Below are positions 8,383 through 15,765 of a DNA stretch of 64,000 nucleotides, in pieces; positions within the stretch are counted from its first letter, which is position 1, and the number at the start of each line of letters is the position of its first letter. Both the position numbers and the translations under genes were made by a program. The stretch is from Lutibacter sp. HS1-25 (GTDB lineage Bacteria; Bacteroidota; Bacteroidia; Flavobacteriales; Flavobacteriaceae). Under the pieces are notes generated by a model. It had not been told where the DNA came from, did not search any database, and was given only the letters and a program-made list of their open reading frames with translations. The stretch lies in the NCBI RefSeq assembly GCF_004121075.1, contig NZ_RHLN01000010.1, forward strand, positions 1 through 64,000. Reading direction: 5' to 3'.

Positions 8383-11142
8383 ATGAAACAATTCTCATTA
8401 ACAGTACTCACATTTTTTTACGTCGCTTGTCTATCGGCACAAGTACAAGCTGTAAGCTTAAAATGTGAATACTTGACCAATCCCGAAGGGGTCGATATGC
8501 AGGATCCGCGTTTCTTTTGGAAATTGGACAGTGAGGAAGAGGGACAATGTCAAACGTATTATCAAGTTTTGGTGGCGACGTCTAAAGCTAATTTGGATAA
8601 TAATATTGGCGATGCCTTCGACTCTAAAAAGGTGAAAAGTGCGAAAAGCACACAAATCGTTTACAAGGGAAAGATGCTTGAAGCTGCCTCTCAGTATTAT
8701 TGGAAAGTAAGAGTGTGGGATAAAAATAAAACCGCATCCCCGTGGAGTGAAATAGCAACTTTTTCTACGGGGCTTTTTGCTGATGTCGATTGGAAAGGGG
8801 CACAGTGGATTGCTTGGCGCGATCAGGACGAATGGGCTACTGAATGGTGGCGCAAGAAGGCTATCGAAGAACAATGTACCGAGTTTCATTTGCCAAGCTA
8901 TTTTGGTGCACGCATGAATATGTGGGAGCGTTATCATTTTCATAATGAGAAACCCTATGATGCTTCGCCGCTATTGCGCAAAGGTTTTGACGTTGAGAAG
9001 AAAGTAATAAGTGCCAAAGCCTTTATTAGTGGTCTTGGTTACTACGAACTGTTTATTAATGGTGAAAGAATAGGGACTTCGGTATTGGATCCTGGATGGA
9101 CGGACTACCGCAAAACGATTCTATACGCTACGCACGATATTACTGAAAATATTAAAGATGGAGAGAATGTAGCGGGTGTAATGCTAGGTCGTGGATTTTA
9201 TGGTATGATGGCGTATGATCATTGGGGATTTTACAAAAAGAATGGCTTCACTGGTCAACCAAAACTAAAGTGCCGTATTCATATAAAGTATAACGACGGT
9301 ACTTCAAAGGATATCATCAGTGATTTAAGTTGGAAAATAACAGGAGGTCCTATTGTGTATGATGGCCCGCACATGGGCGAAATATACGATGCTACAAAAG
9401 AAATTAAAGGGTGGAGCGAAATTGGTCTTGACGATTCAGCATGGGAAACGGTAAAACCTGCACCTGATCCTGAGGGTAAAATGTTCTCACAATTGTGCCA
9501 ACCCATACGTGTAACAAAAACTTTTCATCCAGTTGCTACTGCAAACAAGGGTAATTATGGCCAATGGTTTGATGTAGGAACAAACATGTCAGGGTGGGTA
9601 CGTGTACGCATAAAAAATGCAGAACCAGGTCAACGGGTTACCATTTACTATGGCGAACATATAGACCCAACTTCATCTGGTCAGCCAGGACGTTTACAAC
9701 AAATGGCTTATAGGTGTAAAGGCGGTGCTGAGGAATTTGCCGAATGTCACTTCTCGTACAAAGGCTTCCGTTATGTACAAATCAAAGGTTTAAAGAAAAA
9801 CGCTTTGTCGTTAGATGATGTTGAGGTAATGTATGTTCACTCTGATGTGCCTCGTGTTGGATATTTTGAGTCTTCGGACAAAACGGTGAATGCCGTTCAC
9901 GATATCTGTCGTAAATCACTCATCTTTAATTTGCACAGTATTCCTACCGATTGCCCTAACCGTGAGAAAAACGGTTGGCTAGGTGATGCCGTTACAGGGA
10001 TGGAATTTGGTATGGCTAATTATGATTTAGCGGCTTTAATGACCAAATTTACGCGTGATATTTTTGACACACAGAATGAACAAGGTGCTTTAGGATCTAT
10101 TGCTCCTGGCAATTATTATGGACTCGGGGGCTCTACACTATGGTCGTCAGCAGGTGTGCATATTCCTTGGTATATGTATAACTACTATGGCGATACACGT
10201 TTGTTTGAGCTGTATTGGGACAAGATGATGCTGTGGGTTGATTTTTCTTGGGAGCATAATAACATTGCCGAAAAGGATGGTATGTTTACTGAACGTTTTA
10301 ATGATTGGGTAACTCCTTATGACAAAACCTATAAAGGTGGTGGAAAACCGGGAGGTAACGAGGTGATTGCTTCTATGAATTTTTATTTGGTATTAAAACG
10401 TCTTGAAAAAATGGCGGGAATTATTGGGAAAAGCGAGGATCAAAAACGTTTGAAAAAACAAGTTGAACGTATTTATGCAGGTATTCAAAAATGGGCTTTT
10501 GACGAAGAAAAAATAGAGTATGTGGGGCTAAAACCGTTTGATGAATTTTTACCTGTTGTTAATATTTTGGCACTAAATTATGGTATTGTTCCCGAAAAAT
10601 ACCGTGCCCAATTAGAAATGAAAGTGGTGGATAATATTGCCATTTCAAAAGATTTTCATTTATGGGGTGGCGTATTCACCGTGCACTCGGCTTATGAGTA
10701 TTTGCCAAATCACGGTTATGCCGATTTGATGCACAAGGTGGTGGTTAACGAAGATTGGCCATCGTTCGGATGGTTGATTAAAGAAGGAGCTACTACCTTG
10801 CCCGAAGGTTATGAGTTTGAATCGTCAGATATTCATCACTTTATGGGGGCTGTAGATAACTTTTTTTACCGTCATATGGCTGGTATAAATTCAGATTCAA
10901 ACGCTCCCGGGTTTCAGAATATTGTGTTTAAGCCTAATTTTATTAAAACAATGGATTTTGCGAAAGCAAGCTACAACTCTATCTATGGCGAAGTAAAAGC
11001 CCAATGGACTAAACTGGAAAATGACAACTATGAGTACAAAGTGGTAGTGCCTGCCAATTGTGAAGCACAAGTTGTGTTGCCAGGCAAGACAGAGAAAGTG
11101 AAAGCAGGTACGCATACATTTGTTATTAATAGCCTATTATAG
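8383..11142 (+). CDS. Alpha-L-rhamnosidase, GH78 family, higher-GC gene between repeats
   Basis: This 919-residue secreted GH78 enzyme has a signal peptide ending near CLSAQVQA, an N-terminal FN3-like domain (KCEYLTNPEGVDMQDPRFFWKL), a rhamnosidase N domain (SGLGYYELFINGERIG), a CBM67-like region, the catalytic (alpha/alpha)6 domain with DCPNREKNGWLGD at about 523, and a second acidic position in TTLPEGYEFES (Glu about 808). A longer frame opens at 8332, but the ATG at 8383 places the signal peptide at the N-terminus and is preferred. Base composition differs from neighbours: 30 of 60 G+C at 8821-8880, 28 of 60 at 9961-10020 and 27 of 60 at 10141-10200, against 16 of 60 at 15961-16020. Together with the flanking 420-bp repeats this suggests a later insertion. 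The CAGGAYA promoter element is not seen upstream. Confidence 0.87.
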   Translation: MKQFSLTVLTFFYVACLSAQVQAVSLKCEYLTNPEGVDMQDPRFFWKLDSEEEGQCQTYYQVLVATSKANLDNNIGDAFDSKKVKSAKSTQIVYKGKMLEAASQYYWKVRVWDKNKTASPWSEIATFSTGLFADVDWKGAQWIAWRDQDEWATEWWRKKAIEEQCTEFHLPSYFGARMNMWERYHFHNEKPYDASPLLRKGFDVEKKVISAKAFISGLGYYELFINGERIGTSVLDPGWTDYRKTILYATHDITENIKDGENVAGVMLGRGFYGMMAYDHWGFYKKNGFTGQPKLKCRIHIKYNDGTSKDIISDLSWKITGGPIVYDGPHMGEIYDATKEIKGWSEIGLDDSAWETVKPAPDPEGKMFSQLCQPIRVTKTFHPVATANKGNYGQWFDVGTNMSGWVRVRIKNAEPGQRVTIYYGEHIDPTSSGQPGRLQQMAYRCKGGAEEFAECHFSYKGFRYVQIKGLKKNALSLDDVEVMYVHSDVPRVGYFESSDKTVNAVHDICRKSLIFNLHSIPTDCPNREKNGWLGDAVTGMEFGMANYDLAALMTKFTRDIFDTQNEQGALGSIAPGNYYGLGGSTLWSSAGVHIPWYMYNYYGDTRLFELYWDKMMLWVDFSWEHNNIAEKDGMFTERFNDWVTPYDKTYKGGGKPGGNEVIASMNFYLVLKRLEKMAGIIGKSEDQKRLKKQVERIYAGIQKWAFDEEKIEYVGLKPFDEFLPVVNILALNYGIVPEKYRAQLEMKVVDNIAISKDFHLWGGVFTVHSAYEYLPNHGYADLMHKVVVNEDWPSFGWLIKEGATTLPEGYEFESSDIHHFMGAVDNFFYRHMAGINSDSNAPGFQNIVFKPNFIKTMDFAKASYNSIYGEVKAQWTKLENDNYEYKVVVPANCEAQVVLPGKTEKVKAGTHTFVINSLL

Positions 11143-11228
11143 TGGTTAGGCAATATGAAATATGTATCAAGTAAAGATATCTCAATTATCAAGTGAATAA
11201 AAAGTAAAATAAAAAAAATGAAACACAA

Positions 11229-11657
11229 GTGTTTAAATGTATGCCAACATTATTGGGAATGTCTAATTTACCTATTCCAGAATCGGTAGAAGGACTTAAT
11301 TATACAGGACAATTATTAGGTACACAAGAATTGAATGTGGATGCAGCTTTAATTACTTGTCCGGTTCCTTTTCATCAATGGAAATATAAAAATGGTGGTC
11401 GTGAGTACAGAGGTGTTAGAACCGAAAAATACACTTATGTAAAGGATCTTAACGGACCTTGGTTGTTGTATGATAATTTGAATGACCCATATCAAATGAA
11501 CAATGTAGTAGGCAACGAAGCGTTTAAAAATATCCAAGCTGATTTAGAAGTTAAGTTGAAAGCCATACTTGATAAGCAAGGAGATCAATTTTTACCTGGT
11601 GAAGAGTATATGAAAAAATGGAATTACCATTGGGATAGTAATGACAGTATTAAATAA
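11229..11657 (+). pseudogene. C-terminal fragment of the 6728 sulfatase
   Basis: This frame encodes only residues 337-474 of the sulfatase at 6728, identical apart from one Asp-to-Asn change. It lacks the signal peptide, the CxPxR formylglycine motif and the metal-binding residues, so it cannot be an active sulfatase. The open frame can be read from a GTG at 11229 or the internal ATG at 11241. It is a by-product of whatever event placed the GH78 gene between the two repeat copies. Confidence 0.88.
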
Positions 11658-11660
11658 GTA
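11241..11660 (+). repeat. Direct repeat A, copy 2 (420 bp)
   Basis: Second copy of 7736-8155 with two mismatches. The left boundary is abrupt: the base before ATGCC differs and no homology continues upstream. The right boundary ends three bases past the stop codon. Confidence 0.9.
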
Positions 11661-11767
11661 ATGACCTAAATTTAGAAATGTTAAGGTAAAACTACGTTGG
11701 TAAATGTGAATATTGAGTTAGTGATAAAGTTTTAAAATTTGCTAAAAACAGAATTAAAAATAAATAA

Positions 11768-14152
11768 ATGAATATAAAATATCAAAATAGAATAAAACTT
11801 ACGAGTCTTTTGATCATAGTTTTAACCTTAACAACATCTTTAAGTTATGCTCAAACTCCAATTTGGGGAAATGCACAATGGATGTGGCAAGAAGAGGCAG
11901 GACCTGCAAATACCTGGGTTGCTTTTCGTAAAACTTTTGACCTTAAAAATATTCCTTCTGAAGCTTTGGCGCATCTAGCCGTCGATACCAAATATTGGCT
12001 GTGGGTAAATGGAAAAATGATTTTGTTTGAAGGTGGTTTGGCTCGTGGTGCAGCTCCAGAAACCAATTATTATGATGAAGTAGATTTAAAATCGTATTTA
12101 AAAGAAGGTGAAAATACCATTGCCGTTTTGGTTTGGTATTGGGGAAGAACCCGAAAAGTTCACGATGATAGTGGAAAAGGTGGACTCTTATTTTATGCTG
12201 ATTTAGGTGGGCAGATTTTAGAATCAAATGCGGATTGGAAAATGAAAGTACATCCTGCATACGATCCAAACAGTGGTGGTGGAGGCGATTCTGCAAACCG
12301 TGTAAACGCTTACAATGTAAAGTTTGATGCTAATTTGGCTATGGGAGATTGGTCTGATAACGCTTGGTATACTCAAAATTATGATGATAGTAATTGGGGT
12401 AGCCCTATAGTTAAAGGACTTGCAAACAGTTTGCCTTGGGGTAATTTAGTGAAAAGAGCTATTCCGCAATGGAATGATAGAGGTTTAACCAATTATGAGT
12501 CGCTTAAAATTAAATCAAATTCAGACAAAATTGAAATACAACTTCCGTTTAAGAATGATACAGATTCTACAGTAGTTATTCACGCTAAATTACCGTTCAA
12601 TAAACAAATTACGCCTTATTTAAAAGTAAATAGTACTGCGGGTAAAACCATTATTGCAGATACCGACAATCCATTTAATATGTTAAATGGAACTTATATT
12701 ACTAAAGATGGTGAGCAAGCTTTTGAGAGCTATTCTTGGATAAATGGTCATGTGGTAACCTACAGTATTCCTTCGGGTGTTGAGGTTGTGGAATTAAAAT
12801 ACAGATGGACAGGTGTTGGAGAAATGACTGGAAATTTTGAATGTAACGATGATTATTTTACGCGTCTTTGGTGGATGGCTCGTAATACCTTATATATATG
12901 TGCTCGTGATGGATATATGGATTGTCCGGATAGAGAGCGTGGATTATGGATTGGTGATGTAGCCGATCAAACAGGTGCTATTTTTTATACCTTGGACGAG
13001 GCAGGACGACAGTTATTAAAAAAAGGAATTGACAATACCATTGCTTATCGTGATGGTGATATTATTCAAGGGTTGGCGCCTGGTTTTGGTGCTTATCGTG
13101 GAAAAAGTAGTGAACTTACTTGTCAAAGTTTACAATTTATCGATCAAGTAGTTTGGCAGTATTATTACAATACTGGAGATAAAGAAACGTTGGCAAATGC
13201 ATATCCGGCCATTTATAATTATCTAAATATTTGGAAAATGAAACCAGATGGCTTGCCAGAACACCGCAAAGGTTATGCCAATTGGGTAGATTGGGGTGTA
13301 GATACAGATTCAACTCCTACGAATGTTTGTTGGTACTATATGGCTTTAAAAGCAGCTAAAAAAATGGCAATAACCTTAAAAAAAGAAAACGATATTAATT
13401 GGTATAATGAACGCATAATAAGTATTGAAAAAAACTTTGCAACAGTGTATTGGCAAGGAACACACTATGGTACAAAAGGCAAACCAATAGAAGAACGTGT
13501 TACTTCCTTGGCTGTTATAAGTGGTTTGGCAAACAAGGCTTATTATAACACTTTAGTAGATAATATTTTAGTTCCGGTTCAAAAAGCAAGTCCTCATATG
13601 GAATGGATTGCTCAAGAGGCTATCATGTTAACGGGTCAATACGATAAAGGACTGTTACGAATGAAACAACGATATGAATCTCAAGTTAATAATAAAGATC
13701 TAACTACGCTCTATGAAAAATTTGACGATAAAAAACCAGGTACACCAAATCATGCATGGAATGCGCCTAATTATGTATTGTCTCGTTATATTGCAGGAAT
13801 AAAGGCAACTGACGTGGCTTGGAAATCTTATGAAGTGAAACCTAACCTAGCTCACTTAACTTATGTTAAGCAAATTGTTCCTTCTGTAAAAGGAGATATT
13901 TCCGTAGAAGTCAATAAAACAAAAGATACTTATTCAATTGATTTAATTTCACCAAAACAAACAACAGCTACAATTTATGTGCCTAAAGTAGGTAAAAAGG
14001 TTAGTCAGCTATTGGTAAATGGAAAAAATGTTTGGAAAAATAATAAATACAAAAATCAGGTAAAAGGTTTTAATTACGAAAGTGAAGATTCAAATTATCT
14101 CATATTTAAAGCAGTTCCAGGGAAATGGTCAATTGTTTCTGAATATAAATAA
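11768..14152 (+). CDS. Alpha-L-rhamnosidase, GH78 family (short type, 794 aa)
   Basis: This secreted paralogue of the 948 gene has a signal peptide ending LSYAQ, then a module with PIWGNAQWMWQEE and YWLWVNGKMILFEGG. The catalytic domain has DCPDRERGLWIGDVADQTG beginning at about residue 385, with a second acidic position in TTLYEKF (Glu about 650). NHAWNAPNYVLSRYIAGI follows, and the C-terminal beta domain ends GKWSIVSEYK. It carries an extra segment around residues 245-275 (KIKSNSDKIEIQLPFKND) compared with the 948 protein. It probably acts in the periplasm on rhamnosides. The 110 bp between it and the sulfatase fragment contain no CAGGAYA element, so transcription may come from further upstream. 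Substrate specificity is unknown. Confidence 0.85.
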   Translation: MNIKYQNRIKLTSLLIIVLTLTTSLSYAQTPIWGNAQWMWQEEAGPANTWVAFRKTFDLKNIPSEALAHLAVDTKYWLWVNGKMILFEGGLARGAAPETNYYDEVDLKSYLKEGENTIAVLVWYWGRTRKVHDDSGKGGLLFYADLGGQILESNADWKMKVHPAYDPNSGGGGDSANRVNAYNVKFDANLAMGDWSDNAWYTQNYDDSNWGSPIVKGLANSLPWGNLVKRAIPQWNDRGLTNYESLKIKSNSDKIEIQLPFKNDTDSTVVIHAKLPFNKQITPYLKVNSTAGKTIIADTDNPFNMLNGTYITKDGEQAFESYSWINGHVVTYSIPSGVEVVELKYRWTGVGEMTGNFECNDDYFTRLWWMARNTLYICARDGYMDCPDRERGLWIGDVADQTGAIFYTLDEAGRQLLKKGIDNTIAYRDGDIIQGLAPGFGAYRGKSSELTCQSLQFIDQVVWQYYYNTGDKETLANAYPAIYNYLNIWKMKPDGLPEHRKGYANWVDWGVDTDSTPTNVCWYYMALKAAKKMAITLKKENDINWYNERIISIEKNFATVYWQGTHYGTKGKPIEERVTSLAVISGLANKAYYNTLVDNILVPVQKASPHMEWIAQEAIMLTGQYDKGLLRMKQRYESQVNNKDLTTLYEKFDDKKPGTPNHAWNAPNYVLSRYIAGIKATDVAWKSYEVKPNLAHLTYVKQIVPSVKGDISVEVNKTKDTYSIDLISPKQTTATIYVPKVGKKVSQLLVNGKNVWKNNKYKNQVKGFNYESEDSNYLIFKAVPGKWSIVSEYK

Positions 14153-14465
14153 TACTATATAGAATATATTGAAAAAACACTTAGTATTGGATAATAAATC
14201 TCTAATTTTTAGATATGAAGATTTAAGTTGATACTTGGTAAACTATTAAATTTAAAAGTGATTATAAATTGTTAGTTGCGATTTTTGTGTATTGTAATCT
14301 GATGTTTTTGAAGTCTTTTTTTAAATAATAAATTGATAAATAAAAAGTTGATTAATGGTTTAAATAATTGTTCTTTTATAAGCATGATAGAACAGGATAG
14401 GAAAATTAAATTGATAGGTTAAGTTTACAACTTAAATTAAAAAATAATTAAATTAAAATAAAATT
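14153..14465 (+). other. Intergenic region before rhaT
   Basis: This 313-bp AT-rich stretch has no coding potential that I can see. It contains the first CAGGAYA promoter element at 14382-14427; nothing else recognisable was found. Confidence 0.7.
14382..14427 (+). promoter_or_regulatory. CAGGAYA promoter element, site a (rhaT)
   Basis: ATAGAACAGGATAGG contains CAGGATA at 14393-14399. After 20 nt comes TAAGTTTA (14420-14427), one mismatch from the Bacteroidota -7 consensus TAnnTTTG, 38 nt before the rhaT ATG. The same arrangement occurs at seven other unit starts in the window. Confidence 0.6.
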
Positions 14466-15518
14466 ATGCAAGCATTATTAGGTGTATTATTTCATTCATT
14501 AGGAGGTGTGGCCTCAGGTAGTTTTTACATGCCATATAATAAAGTAAAAGGATGGTCATGGGAAAGTTATTGGATGGTTGGTGGTGTCATGTCTTGGTTA
14601 ATTGCTCCTCCAGTTGCCGCTTATTTAACCATACCAAATTTTATGGAGATAATAATGTCGGGATCTAGTACTATTTTATTCTTCACATTCTTAATGGGGT
14701 TGTTTTGGGGTATAGGAGGATTATCGTACGGACTTGGTGTACGTTATTTAGGTATGTCTTTAGGTAACTCTGTAGTATTGGGTTTTTGTGCTGCTTTTGG
14801 AGCTATTGTACCTTCTATATATTACAATATTGTTCCTACTGAAGGAAAGGTTTCTTTTACTGAAATGATTTCTACAACAGGTGGACAGGTAGTGTTTTTA
14901 GGTGTTATAGTTTGTTTGTTAGGTATTGCACTTTCTGGTAAAGCAGGTATCATGAAAGAAAAGGAATTATCTGATGAAGAAAAGAAAAAAACAGTTGCTG
15001 AATTTAACTTGGCAAAAGGATTGGTAGTGGCTATTCTTTCAGGTATATTAAGCTCATTTTTCAATTTTGGGATTGAAGCAGGAAAGCCTTTGGCTGATGC
15101 AGCTGTTGAATCAGGAAACAATCCTTTATATCAAAACAATGTTATTTTTGTTGTGATTTTGTGGGGTGGTTTAACAACCAATTTTATTTGGACAACTATT
15201 TTAAGTATTAAAAACAAAGCTTACAAAGATTTTACAAATAAGAAAACACCAATTTCAAAAAACATTATGTTTTCAGCATTGGCAGGTTTCATCTGGTTTT
15301 TACAATTCTTTTTCTACGGAATGGGTGAAAGTAAATTAGGAAACGGTGCAAGTTCTTGGATTTTACACATGTCAACAATTATTTTAACTGCGAATTTCTG
15401 GGGTATTTACCGTAAAGAATGGAATGGTGTTGCTGCTAAAACAAAATGGACTATTACCGCAGGGATTGTTGTAATTCTGTTATCGGTAGTTTTAGTTGGA
15501 ATAGGTAACTCTATTTAG
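14466..15518 (+). CDS. rhaT: L-rhamnose/H+ symporter RhaT
   Basis: This 350-residue inner-membrane protein imports free L-rhamnose with protons. The start MQALLGVLFHSLGGVASGS and the following SFYMPYNKVKGWSWESYW match the RhaT family, where W-E-x-x-W and small-residue helices are typical. About ten hydrophobic segments are visible, with a charged cytoplasmic loop near residues 165-180 (KEKELSDEEKKKTVAE). The length fits the family (E. coli RhaT is 344). It is a single-gene unit: site a lies upstream and a 17-bp terminator hairpin downstream. Within the PUL it should take up the rhamnose freed by the seven rhamnosidases. Cytoplasmic rhamnose catabolic genes are not in this window. Confidence 0.93.
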   Translation: MQALLGVLFHSLGGVASGSFYMPYNKVKGWSWESYWMVGGVMSWLIAPPVAAYLTIPNFMEIIMSGSSTILFFTFLMGLFWGIGGLSYGLGVRYLGMSLGNSVVLGFCAAFGAIVPSIYYNIVPTEGKVSFTEMISTTGGQVVFLGVIVCLLGIALSGKAGIMKEKELSDEEKKKTVAEFNLAKGLVVAILSGILSSFFNFGIEAGKPLADAAVESGNNPLYQNNVIFVVILWGGLTTNFIWTTILSIKNKAYKDFTNKKTPISKNIMFSALAGFIWFLQFFFYGMGESKLGNGASSWILHMSTIILTANFWGIYRKEWNGVAAKTKWTITAGIVVILLSVVLVGIGNSI

Positions 15519-15579
15519 TAAGTTAAAAGCATTAAAAAACTGCTTATAAAATAAAATTATTAAAGGGTAAAACCTTTGT

Positions 15580-15630
15580 AAAGATGTTAATTTTTAAGGA
15601 AAAATTCCCATAAAAATTAACATCTTTTTT
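15580..15630 (+). terminator. Rho-independent terminator after rhaT
   Basis: A perfect 17-bp stem (15580-15596 with 15611-15627, AAAGATGTTAATTTTTA) has a 14-nt loop and runs into a T-rich stretch. Confidence 0.85.
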
Positions 15631-15692
15631 CTTTTTAAAATTATTCTCTAATTGGTTTGTTTTAAGTTGGTTATTTTAATTATAGCACAAAA

Positions 15693-15737
15693 CAGTATAG
15701 TGCAGGACAATTAAAATATAAACTAAAACTAACTTTG
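15693..15737 (+). promoter_or_regulatory. CAGGAYA promoter element, site b (GH78 unit)
   Basis: CAG at 15693 and CAGGACA at 15703-15709 are 10 bp apart. Twenty nt later TAACTTTG (15730-15737) is an exact TAnnTTTG -7 box, 28 nt before the ATG at 15766. This is the best-matching of the eight sites. Confidence 0.68.
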
Positions 15738-15765
15738 GGTTTTTGCTATAATTTAATATTAAAAA

